A DNA stretch of 64,000 nucleotides, from NCBI GenBank assembly GCA_002803225.1, contig NXFV01001516.1:27501-91500 (forward strand). The letters are read 5' to 3'. The notes below the pieces were generated by a model, which was given only the letters and a program-made list of their open reading frames with translations, was not told the DNA's origin and did no database searches. Positions 46,191 through 57,354 of the stretch are shown piece after piece. Numbering within the stretch: the first letter of the stretch is position 1; each line of letters opens with the position of its first letter. This DNA comes from Gamarada debralockiae. Lineage: Eukaryota > Ascomycota > Leotiomycetes > Helotiales > Hyphodiscaceae. The translations under genes and the position numbers were made by a program.

Positions 46191-47753
46191 TCTGCAAAAG
46201 GTCAATTGAGGTAGTTAGCAGAATATATCACGAGTATGTGGTAGCAATACGGCCTTATGTAAGATCCAACATGAGGCTCAAATCACAATGCTTGTAACAC
46301 AAGAACATGGAGAAGAGGGGATTTGTAATCTCCACGGCAAATCTAAGTGCCGGCAATTCGGTAGCGGGGATTAGAAGAGGTCACCGTACCTCCGGCCACG
46401 CCCCTCCGGCCACTTTTGCCAGTGTTTTTGTAGAGCAACACCTCACAGAAGAATAATAAAATAGATCTAGCGATTATTTCTCATAGTGGATTTCTTATAT
46501 TATTATAAACCCTATTTACTCGGTATCAGGATTTATAATTATTTCGATATAATAGAAGATATTTTACACTGATATTAATTCTTTCGGCTACTGTAGTATT
46601 ATTTACTTATTATTCAATGAATTATTAAATCAGCTAAACATTTTTTTTAAAGCGGGTAATAGGAGTATTATTCAAGGCAATAATTATAATAAATACTTAT
46701 CGGCTTAATTTTTAGATTTTTGAGAGGTAGTGTTGTCATATAAAATACACTGAAACATGGCTGGAGGAGGGGTATGGCCGGAGGTACGGTGAACTCTTCT
46801 ACACGTGACTTGTCCGAATTTAGATGTCAAATCGGTAGGTAAGAGCTTTGAAGAGGGCAAACTATGCAAGAGCTGAGATAAACTGCTCTCAAGATGCCTT
46901 TGGATGGCATGACTTCACCTTGTTGCCGCTGTCTCCATTTCAATTTGCCGATTTCAAAAACATTCGAGTACGACATGACGTCGTTGGGGCTTTTGTGTGG
47001 CTTCTCTCAACTTGCACATGAAACTCTGAGGATCCAATAGCGCAAGAGTCCATCCAGCCAACGCATAAACAGACGGCTGCATTAGCCTAAGACTCCCTGA
47101 AAGACCTTGCTCAAAGCTCGCTAAATCATCCAAACTCGCTCCAATTTACAGGGAGGGCCTTCACGAAAGGGAAAGGCCTAAACCAACCACTAATCAACGC
47201 TAAACTTAGTGGTCCAGCAAGTGAGGTTTGGTGACGACAAAGACAGCCAGCACTAAAGTTTTTGGCTGGAGTTTGGGCTCTTTCATCCAAAGCAAGACAG
47301 AGTCATGATGTGAGAGTCGTATGAAAGTCTGTGAGAACCCAGCATTAACAGCTGCTGTAGTCCGCTTAGTCCTAATGAACTTGATCTGCATGCCACTCCA
47401 GAAATTCCGAATTCTGATTGCATCAATAACTTCATTTTGCTTATTCTTCTTCGACCTCCTCCTCTTTACAATCTCCTTCTCCATACAGTACTAAATAATT
47501 CGGAAACTTGTTGATCAGTTCCATCTGATACCAACTCTTCAAAGCCGCCCGCATCACCAAAAGCGTTCGATCCCTGTTTCTCGCCTAACACGCCATTCAT
47601 CCTACGCCGCATCCGACTTCGTCATATCTCTCGGGAAGCTCGATCTTCGGAACATCCTCAACTTTTTTTTAGAACACACACTCGATGCAATAATACCCTC
47701 ATTAGCCCCCAGTTGGCAGAGGCTGCAAAAGGCACTGCGCCTGAAAGTCGACA
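46191..47753. other. Intergenic region with TIR element
   Basis: About 1.6 kb between two divergently oriented genes. The AT-rich inverted-repeat element occupies 46374-46799. The stretch 46800-47753 holds a minus-strand open frame (47206-47484, Lys/Arg-rich) with no family resemblance, and the promoter and leader of the eisosome gene. Confidence 0.45.
46374..46799. mobile_element. TIR element (MITE) with TA target-site duplication
   Basis: A 426-bp element bounded by inverted repeats. The left end reads GAAGAGGTCACCGTACCTCC and on through GGCCACGCCCCTCC. The right end, reverse-complemented, reads GAAGAGTTCACCGTACCTCC and on through GGCCATACCCCTCC. Weaker pairing continues to about 80 bp on each side. 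A TA dinucleotide flanks both ends (46372-46373 and 46800-46801), as for Tc1/mariner-type insertions. The interior (about 46440-46740) is extremely AT-rich and has no open frame, consistent with a non-autonomous copy, possibly mutated by RIP. No transposase is present in the window. Confidence 0.8.
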
Positions 47754-50700
47754 ATGTTCGGGAATAGAAGGAGAAGAGGCTCGTTGAATCCGGTATGTAC
47801 TGATTTTCCTTTATGTCAGATTGCGACAAAGCTGTGGCAGCTAGGAAGAAGCTTCGTGGCAGACAATGCCGTATATGCCAGCGCAACATATACTAACGTA
47901 TTGGTGACCAGCCTCTCAATGGATCGAATGCCAATCCTTCCGCGGCGACGGCGGCTGCGCAAGCTTTCTTGAAGAACCAGGCTTCCAATGCGTCCCTCTC
48001 TTCCGCTGCTGCGGCTGCAGCTCTTCGATCCCGGCCAACGACTCCCACATCAGTGGCAGACGTCCAGACAAAGAGAACTCTCCGGAGAAGCGGATCAACA
48101 TCTTCTATGGGAAGTTCTGTTACTGGATCGGTGTCAGGAGGATCAAGACCGACACTACAGCGGAAAGGAAGTACTGGATCAATGACAGAACGGACATTCC
48201 GGGATCAATCGCCATCGCAAGCAGTACCCAGCGCTCCGGATGCGCCTCCAGTTCCTGCGATTCCGAAGAACATACCGGCGATCCCTCCAAAACCCCATCG
48301 ACGAGCTGCGAGTCTGGAAAACCCCCCAATGCGTGTTGCATCACCACCTTCAAATATGGCCAATGGTCGAGGATCCAGTTTAGAGCTAGGAACGACTGCG
48401 CAGCCGCCGAGGAGAGCCGGCCAAAGGATTACAAGCTTGTCGAGTGTACAAGAGCTAACAGGTGTAGAGCGACCAGAGAGTAGAGGGTCCGTTAATTTCT
48501 CTTATCCTATGGGTTCAAGGCCGACATCGCCTATCCCGCAGAGTCAGCTAACATCTCCTTCGCCATCAAGGGCAAATCCACCACGATTCACTTCTCCTAG
48601 CAATCAAAACATGATCTACGATCCTAATTCTCGACGCTTTATACCGGCACATGAATACTATGCTATCGAACGTGCTATAGAGCAAAGGATCCAAGATGCT
48701 GCTAACAAGCCAGTGAAGAAAAAGAAGAGGGTTGCCCCTCAACAGTTCACGGGGACACATCTTGCAGATGGTACAATTGGAGGAAGACCGAGGGGAACGG
48801 CAGTGGATGCGATGGAAGCTGCGGCGACTCAACCGAAACCTGTTCAACAACCTGCACCTGCACCTCCATCCGCTCCGGTACCTACACCTGCTTCTACGCT
48901 GGAACCAATAGCAACGACGCCGAAGAAAAAGAAAAAGAAGAAGATGGTTGTGGCAAGCGATTCGGAAAGCGATCAGGCTTCATATATGCCAAATTCCTCT
49001 GCGGATGAGAGCGACGTTCAAACAAATGGATTCAACACTCGAGCAGGGGCGCTTTTGGCAAAGAAACCATCTATCGTACGAGAGGATCGAGAACGAGAAG
49101 AAGAGGAGGATAGTCCACCGAAGGCACGGGCTGGTCTAGCAAAGTTGGATACTGGAGCTCGCCCGATTTCACCCACACCACTTCCATCTTCCACTGCAGG
49201 ACGAGGCCATGGTCGAGGGCAAACTTCAGCATCTGCGCCGTTTGCACAGGAGCGACAACATACTCGATCAGCAAGTCAACCTGCGCCAATTTCCCCTGTT
49301 TCGACACCCGCCGCAAGTGAGCTTTCAACAAGTGGGAGTGTCAGAGTACAGTCTGTTAGCCCGACACGAACTACTCATTTTGCTACGACACCAGATAGTC
49401 TCATGGTGAAGCACCAACCCCCGCCTCGTTCGATATCCCCTCGAAAATCCGCTTTGAAGCGTTCGAACTCCCCCAGAGGACCATCTCCGGCGGATGATGT
49501 CTCTCCTAGTCTTAAAGATTCGAGCGAGATGTCCAACGAGTCTGCTGCAGCTTCTGACGAACTTCCCTTACCCAGGAAGAAAGCTGTTCGTGTTAGTTTC
49601 GACGAAACCAACGTTGTAGTAGGCCAAGCAGCTACGCCAGTCGTTACGGACTCACCAGTTCCGCAAAGTCCGCAGCAGGCAAAGAAATCATGGTTCAGCA
49701 GCATTGGACGTGGCAAGAAAAAAGATGCATCAGTCGTTGAGGACAATGATGACGAAGTCATGAAACCCAGACCCGCACTACCTTCTTTTGGAAGTGTCAG
49801 GGGAAAGAAGGACAATCGTGAACCAGTCGAAGAACGACCATTGGTCAAGCCTGCAGAACCGGTCGACTTCACTCCTCCAGCCCTGCCCTCACCTCCTTTA
49901 CTTACGACGCCTCCTGGAGAAGTCATTGGGTATCCACTGGGCCAATCGAACGATCACTTAGTTGGAGCAATTCTTTCTCAAGATGCGTCATCCAAAAATG
50001 CTGCCAACATCTCAAAATCTCGGGAGCCATTGCCCCCTCAAGTTTTGTCAGTCGAGGGAAGTGGGTACAGCTCGGATACAGATAGTTCTGTGTCGGATCA
50101 GAAGTCACCCGTGGGAGTGGCGCCCGACACGAAAGTGGTGGAGGAGGTGCGACCTGTCGAACCGGAAATTGAACCCTCTACCATCGACTGCGACAATCAA
50201 ACCCCGACACCGACGGGATCCAAGTCAAACAGCGATGTTCCGGAGATTGCCGTGCTGCAAGCAACACCAACCCTCGAGCATTTAGACGAGAGAGAGTGGC
50301 CAGATATGGAACATATGCCAGGCGGGTGGAATGGAAGCTCCGCGTCCGACTCAGGAAGCGCAAATGACGAAATCAGCGCAGCTGTTGAACACGCCCATAC
50401 TAATCCTACGACTCCTGCGACGGCTGGTATCGCGGACTCAACACCAACAGAAGCCCAGCCAAGATCACCAGTATTGGGCGACATTGCGGCCGAGAACACA
50501 CATGTCATTCCTGCCATAATGGAGGAAACAGAGGAGTCGGACACGAGCGTTTACAGTGATGCCGCAGAAGACTTTACCGACGGCGAAGGCGATGGTTTTC
50601 AGTCTCTGAATGCTGTGGTTGAAAGTCCAGTTGTGGCCAGCGCAGTACCTGGTCTTGCGATCACTACCCCTCCTGAGAGCCCGACAGTCAGAACAGCAAA

Positions 50701-52564
50701 GGAGCGAGCTTACCAGAAGAGCCAATTGTCGAAGAAGTCCAGTGAGCCAGATCTTGATGAAGGGTGGGAGAAGGCCCAAGAATATTGGAAAGGACTTTCA
50801 GCAGAGAAGAAACGACAACTGGAACAAGAGGCTCGAGATGAGGCTGATGCGGCCGAAGACTCTGATTCGACAATTGAAGCCAAACCAGCACCAAAGCCAA
50901 AGAAGAAAAAGAAGGTCGCAGTTCAGCCCGCCGCTGCCGAAGTGCCTATATTACGCCAACCCACACCGAATGAGCGAATCTACATGATTCAACCTGGGTC
51001 AAAAGCGGGACCTGATAGTCATACTTCAGTCATAGGCTCGTCGATACGTGCTGAACCTCCCAGTACAGCTCAAGGTCCTCATATTCGAAAATCCATGAGA
51101 GGGCCAGGTTCCATGCGTGGTTCGTTGCGGAACGAGGAGAACAAGGGCTTGTTGTCAAAGAAGAATCGGCCGGTGTCTTTGCCGGCCCCCAAGGCAGATC
51201 AAGCGGCGGTAAACATGCACGTCAGGAATCTATCAGCAGCTAGCGCCGCCGCAGCATCAGAAGCAGCTCAAAGAGATATGGCACCAAAACCAGCGCCAGT
51301 TCTTCGACGAAAGAGTTCGGGAGACAGTGACAGCAGTTTCAAGCGGGCACGAAAATCGACCGAAGGATCATCGATGAGACGCTCAATGCGCGGTTCCGTA
51401 GATGAAAGCCAACAATCACCAATGCGATCAAGTCGATTCAGTCTTCGCTCCCTCTCACCAACTGGATCCGCCTACCGCAAACCTTTCAACAGCGGTGCTG
51501 CCTCAATAGGCTATCAAACACACATGCGCAGTTCTCTTCGCGGATCTGTGGGAGCAGCACCTTCTATGCGTGGTCCCAAACCCGAGAAATCAAACCGTAT
51601 CCCAGGTTTCGGACGCTCATCCTCCACCAAACTAACACCCGTACCAATCCGTCAACGCTCATCCCGCTTCGCCGATTCCAGCGATGAAGAAGATGCGCGC
51701 CCCGCCTTCCGCAGTAGATTCGTGGATTCCGATTCCGACGACGACGATATACTGGCTCCTCCGTCTGGTGGCTTGAGCGCAGGGACAATGAGAGCCAATG
51801 CCCCTGTCCGCGGTATCCCGAAACGTAGAGGAGTGGAAGATGGGGACTCAAGTGATCTCCCTGACAGCGACGACGAGAAGAAATCCCCCAAACTTCCCTT
51901 ATCACCAGGTCTGAAACTCAGTAAGAATAGACAGAATGGCTCAGCGGCCACGGCGGGTGCGCAGGGCATGACGCTAGCGTCCGGATCTCTCCGTCGTTCT
52001 GGCTCAGGACGAGAAACTATGGGTTCACCTACCTCTACAACCACTGTTACAGCTACGCCGAGACCGTCCCACAATCGGAGAGGTAGCTTTATGAGTATAT
52101 TGCGCAGAAAGAAACCGGATCCGAGTTCTAAAGTGAGGAAATCAGACGCCGAATCACCTGCTAGGAGAGATACGCCGCTCGAACGCTCGAAATCCGACCT
52201 TCAAGCTGTGAAGAGACAGGAATCATACACCTCTACCCCCAGCATACGGCCCTCGACTCCAAAGTTACAGAAGAAAGCTCCTGGGTGGCCACTTGTTTCG
52301 GAGAGTCCTCCTAAAAAGCTAGCCGGCGAGGACGAAAGACCTGTCACTGCCGACGCGGGGAATGGAATCGTGGGCGGGGAGAGCCTTGGTGGTGAAGGAT
52401 TGGTCAATGGAAAGAAGGGGGTGAATGGATATGGTAGACCGGATATTGGGACGAGGAGATTCACAGATACGGGGTTGGGGGATGTGGATTTAAATGGTGT
52501 TGGGAAGGGGCGGAAGAAGAAAAAATTTGGGGCTTTGAGGAGGATGTTTAGGCTGGATGATTAA
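47754..52564 (+). CDS. Seg1-like eisosome organiser, long disordered protein
   Basis: Two exons: 47754-47792 (13 codons) and 47912-52564, with a 119-nt intron containing a textbook TACTAAC branch site; 1563 aa. The start MFGNRRRRGSLNPP plus an Ala-rich repeat region (SNASLSSAAAAAALRSRP) matches the N-terminus of filamentous-fungal Seg1/Seg2-type proteins, which organise eisosomes (static plasma-membrane furrows). The only fold-like segment is near 210-240 (IYDPNSRRFIPAHEYYAIER). The remainder is Ser/Pro/Lys-rich and disordered with poly-Lys patches (PKKKKKKKM) and acidic patches. A conserved basic C-terminus (KKKKFGALRRMFRLDD) may bind membrane. The tiny first exon would be missed by a simple open-frame search. 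Confidence 0.8.
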
Positions 52565-54086
52565 TCCTTGCCCACACATCGACATGTAGATATATTTCCT
52601 ACGTCTGCGTTGAATTTGTTTTGTTTCGGGACTTCTAAGTCTGATTTATTAGCATTGGGGAATGGAGAATGGATGGATTGGGGGTAAAATACGCAAGGTT
52701 GCGAATGAGGAGAGTGCGCCAGGTAGGCTGCGCTCGCACAGACATATCCAAAAATCATTTCCTTATTTTGCTTTCTGCATCACGATCGCTTCTCGCGAGA
52801 CAAAGCTTCTTGTATATAGATTTGGTTGTTTTGATGATGAAGTAGTACATATGAGATTGTAAATAAAGTGATGGAGGATGGGGAGGTAATACATAATTCG
52901 TTGGACTTAGCCCGCCTGTTTGGGAAGTGTGAGTGAGTGGCTTTTGACATGTGACGATCGAGTCGATTTGTTTGCGTTGGCCACTAGGAATGCAAGTGTT
53001 ACGTGACTGAGCTCTCTGTATTTCGCAAAGAGGAGGATTTGATATTCGTAATCACATTCGATCACATCACAGCATTTGGAGATCGAGGCATGGTAGAGTG
53101 GAGGTTCCATTCATCAGCTACTTTTCGTATCACACCCTGATTCATATCGTATCCATCATGTGTCCATTCAAAGAAATGCATCGCAGCATCCAGCATCAAT
53201 GAAGTCTTCTCGTCGCACTCGCCGAAGTAAATCTAGCAGCGAAACTCTCAGTCAGCTTCGATGAGAAGAAAGTTGGGAGGTGGGGAGACATACCAGTAAT
53301 CGCAAGGAGAAAGTCGAAAGATCTGCTTTCTCTCTCTTAGTTTTTTTGCGTGTGAGAGCTTTGTAAGATAAGTGAATAAGTAACTAGTAGCCTAGAATTT
53401 TCACGAAAAACAGCCTAAAAATGTAGCAATTATAAGCCTATAAATTTATTGACCGATAGCTTGAAATTTTAGCGATCGAGAGCTGTAAAGTTACGTTCTA
53501 ACTAATAGTTTACCTACTTAAAGCCTAAAGCTTTAACAATCAAAGACCTGTAACTTAGCGACTAATAGCCTGCGGGATCATTGATTGTAGGCTATTAATC
53601 ACTATTTATTGTTACTTAGGCATGACATAGGGTGTGAGAAAAGCGAAGTCTGTGCTAGTTTTACAAAGGCGGTGAGCGAATTTAGATTTTTTGTCCCCAT
53701 ACCCCGCCATACACCAACATGGCGGCTCATTCAACGGTTGGGGACCAGGCTGATTCGCTGACGATCTCCACCTTCAATCGGAAAATAGCTACGAAGTTAC
53801 ACAACTGCCTGGATGACTTCAAAGTGAATGCAAGGCATCAATTGATTGTGTTTTGAGTTGCTCTCTGATTTGAATTATAAAATCTGGATGGTCGGGAGGA
53901 GGCTTGAAGACTTCGCTCTCTAGCTTCGACTATCGTTGCAATGCACGATTGAACCATCTCACGAACTCACTTTATTAAGACGCCAGTTGCTCGTCGAAAG
54001 CCATTTCATTCCTCAATTGTTGAACTTGGGGTCATCCACCAGCATCCCATGAAATCGAAATCTTCATCCAAACACCGCATCAAAAA
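52565..54086. other. Intergenic region with 23-bp tandem repeat
   Basis: About 1.5 kb. The degenerate tandem array is at 53389-53589. The sequence before it (52565-53380) has only short open frames. The sequence after it (53590-54086) should be the amidase promoter. No RNA gene or transposon end recognised. Confidence 0.45.
53389..53589. repeat. Degenerate 23-bp tandem repeat (about 8-9 units)
   Basis: Units begin AGCCTA or a near variant at 53389, 53412, 53435, 53458, 53481, 53522, 53544 and 53567, almost all exactly 23 bases apart. The consensus is roughly AGCCTAAAAATTTAGCGA plus CTAAT. One stretch (53481-53521) is longer and more diverged, as if a unit had been lost or had an insertion. 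Units are only about 60-75 percent alike, so the array is old. An inverted copy of the unit start (AGGCTATTAATCAC) follows at about 53591. The AT-rich content may reflect RIP. Confidence 0.75.
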
Positions 54087-55948
54087 ATGGAAGACGTCAA
54101 ACTTCTCACAGCATCCGCATCCGACCTTCAAGCCCTCCTCTCGTCAGGCCAACTCACATCTCTAGAGTTAGCCAAGCAATGCCTCGCCCAAATCGAGAAG
54201 CACGATCGCAAACCCGGCAGTGCCGAATTGCGAGCCATGATGTTTGTCACAAAAAAAGAGAAACTCTTCGAAGTTGCCGCCACATTGGACGAAGAACGGA
54301 GAATGGGCAGAGTGAGAGGGCCGTTGCACGGAATCCCGATTGTATTGAAGGATCAATGGCAGGTCCATCCAGATTACGGGATGCCTACTACTGCTGGCAT
54401 GTCGGCGTTGCTGGAGGCGAGGAATGGGGATAGCGCTGAGCTTGTTAAAAAGGTATGTTCTATTCTTCGATTTCAAGCCTGAATATGCTGACGACTTCAA
54501 GCTCGAAGAAGCAGGGTTGATCATTCTTGGGAAGACAAACATGAGCGTACGTCCACGACCCCATCATCTCCACGCCCATCTTTAACATCACCTCAGGAAT
54601 TCGGCGGCGGCAAGTTCGTTCCCCTTCTCCCATCCTCTAAAACTCTCCACTCATCCACTATCCCAGAGCTTCCACCACAGTCGGCAAATCCGCAGTAGGC
54701 GGCCAATGCCAGTCAGCCTATGTTCCGTTCGACCCCTCTCCTTCCGCCCCCGGTCTTGGGCACTCCAACCCTGGCGGTTCATCAGTTGGCTCGGCCGTCG
54801 CAGTGTCAGCCGGCTATGCACCACTCTCAATTGGTACAGAAGCCGATGGTTCCATCACCACGCCTGCTGCTCGCGCCGCGCTGTATGGGCTCGTTATGAC
54901 GAGGGAAACGATATCTTTGGAGGGGTACATGGCGATAAGTTCGACATATGCAAGTCCAGGATGTATGGCGAAGACGGTGCGAGATTTGAGGGATTTAGTG
55001 GGGGTTATGCTCCAGGCATCGAATGCGAAGGTGAAGACGAGTTTGCCGACAGAGGCAGAGAGAGAGAGGGGTTGGGAGGGGATCAGGCTGGGGTTTGTGC
55101 GGCATGATTATTCGCCCATCCCAACCTCTTTCACTGGTCTGAACGAGCATGATATCTTAGAGCTGGTATTTTCCCCCATTCCATCAAGTCTGGCTGCTTT
55201 CATTGACGAGCCTGAGGACAGAAATCCAAGTACGAAGGAGCCATTGCGAAGATGGGACAATTGGGAGCTGAGATTCATTATCCTATCGACTTGCCCACTG
55301 TGAAATCAGATCCGAAGTTTATGCATGATGGCAAACCCGCTATTCATCCACTTGTTTGTGAGTCGCTGAACTTTTACGCAGTTGGCTGGATGAACTCGCT
55401 GACCAATTGAAGTTGGAGAGATCCGCTGGGATCTGAATGCCTATCTCGAATCCCTCGTTTCTTCACCTGTTAGCTCTCTGAAAGAGCTGATTCGCTGGAA
55501 TAGAGCCCATCCGGACGCGCAAGGTGGACTGGGTATTTTCTCCTGTTTCGCATTGTCGTCTGATTTAATGAAAGGTATTGGATGCTGACGAGGGAGAACA
55601 GATCAAGTGCAACACATCGCAGCTCAAGAATCCACAATAACCAAGGAAGAACATGCTGAGCTTAAAGCACGCATGCAGAAAGCAGCTGGTGAAGAGACCA
55701 TTGATCGCGTGATGAAAGATTTGGGTCTCGATGCGCTTGTTGGAACGATGGAAATGATGTTTGTTGGGTTTGCTGCTCTTGCTGGATATCCATGCGCCAC
55801 AATGCCTCTCGGAGTCTTTGAGAGATCGGGAAGGCCGTTTGGATTCTGTCTCATCGCACGGAAACATGAGGAGGGAAAGTTGTTGCGGATCATGGCTGCG
55901 TACGAAGCTACCTTTCCTCCGAGGACGATTCCTGCGTTGGTTTCATAG
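54087..55948 (+). CDS. Amidase (amidase-signature family)
   Basis: Seven exons: 54087-54452, 54502-54546, 54597-54613 (17-nt microexon), 54667-55165, 55222-55357, 55413-55532 and 55602-55948; 509 aa, phases consistent. Hydrolyses a carboxamide to acid plus ammonia; fungal members often act on acetamide-like or aryl amides. The Ser-cisSer-Lys triad is intact: Lys about 88 in GIPIVLKDQW, the cis-Ser in GGSSVGSAVAV, and the nucleophilic Ser in GTEADGSITTPAA. EFGGG and GWxAVGGQ-like (GKSAVGGQCQSAYV) segments are joined across the microexon. The C-terminus FAALAGYPCATMPLGVFERSG is typical. There is no signal peptide, so it is cytosolic. No lesion seen. Confidence 0.88.
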
Positions 55949-57354
55949 ATCAGATGATTTCGAAGAGAATAAAGGTCATGTTCTAGATGATGAAATGTAA
56001 CATTGTTGAATGAATGACGGATCTATGGGATGTCGGATTTCTCCCTGACTTCCCGAATACGGATCAGGTAAGGTTGCAGATAGAAAGTTCCGAGAGTGAA
56101 GTTCCGACAGTCAACAATCGAGATCCAGAACTTCCATGCCATGCGTGCTTTCCAGATCGATTCAAGAAATGTTTAAAAGGATGTCCTCCCAGCAATGAGG
56201 CTGAACGATTGCGAACTCCCTCGGTCTAACTTGCACGGAAGCGCCTGCGCGAACCTGACCACGCCAACTGCCGAGGACGAAGGAGGCACAGCCTATCAAC
56301 ATCTTCCCAAGCCAAAATGGAAGAAGAAGAATTCCAAATAATATGATGACTTGAGAGTTCATGAGGTCAACATATGTTCCTGATGATTGAAATGTACGTA
56401 CAAAGCTAAAACATGATGGCAATTGAAGCCTATCTATGCTGTCATGCGAGCGAATGCGAAACCTTAAATGGAGGTTCAGCACCGAATGACAGGGAGTGCC
56501 CGAAGGAGGAGACTAACCCTCACCACGGCCTTCAAATAACCTCAATATTAATAGTAGAACTAATGTTGGAGACTCCTGGAGTGTATATCTCTCTGCTTGG
56601 TGTCGCAAATAGCCGTGAGGCTGAGTGAGACCTTGGCCTTCGGAGTACTGTGGTTTTAGAGAAGCCAAAGTAGGACTTTCTTGAAGAAGCAAGGACGAGA
56701 GGCAAACGAAGGAGAGAGATTTGATTCAGTGCAATTTCTGCTGCAAGATAAGATACGAGCTTCTTCTTGGAAGAATCTGTTGAACGATGTTTGCAAGAAG
56801 CCGTTCGCGAACTAAACGCGTGGAACGCGACGGGCGATCCGCGGCCTTGAAGCTTCAATAAAATTGAGTTCTTGAGGGGATCTTCGATGAGGAACGAATT
56901 CCAAAAATATGGTGCGGTCACCAGCCCTTTTCAACATTCATTTGGATTCAGGAACGGTAAACTTCACTCGACCCCAAAGCGAACTTTTGCAGCATCGGAA
57001 CGACACAGCAAGCAGTTTATGTCCTCGCCGCAATGGCGCTTTGGCCATCATTGGGGTCCAATCCAGAGCCATCACACCCTGGTCGTGCAGAAAGGCCGCA
57101 ACAAAAGAGGTTTAAAGCGGATCCCTATCAACGTTTTCGCACCGGCTTGCGGAGAATAACAAAGATCGCATCAGCATTACAAAGACTGCGAGCTGCGAAG
57201 ATGATGTGGGCCTCCGAACTTTCCCCTCAGTGTTGCCGGGGTGTGAGAAAGCAAAATCTTCAGTCATCTTTTTCTTCATCTCAAGTCTCAAGCACAACAA
57301 CAGCATCAAATATACGAACGAGGACGGGAACGAGATGCCTTTACATGCGGATCA
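55949..57354. other. Intergenic region
   Basis: 1.4 kb downstream of the amidase. Open frames of 70-130 codons on both strands lack family features; some may belong to the decayed regulator's leader. No repeats or RNA genes noticed. Confidence 0.4.

Noticed and set aside
47988..52464. Alternative-frame open frames inside the Seg1-like gene
   Set aside because: Overlaps with a clearly coding frame of biased codon composition; no independent evidence.
53389..53589. CRISPR-like array
   Set aside because: Period of 23 bp leaves no room for spacers, units are divergent, and the genome is eukaryotic.
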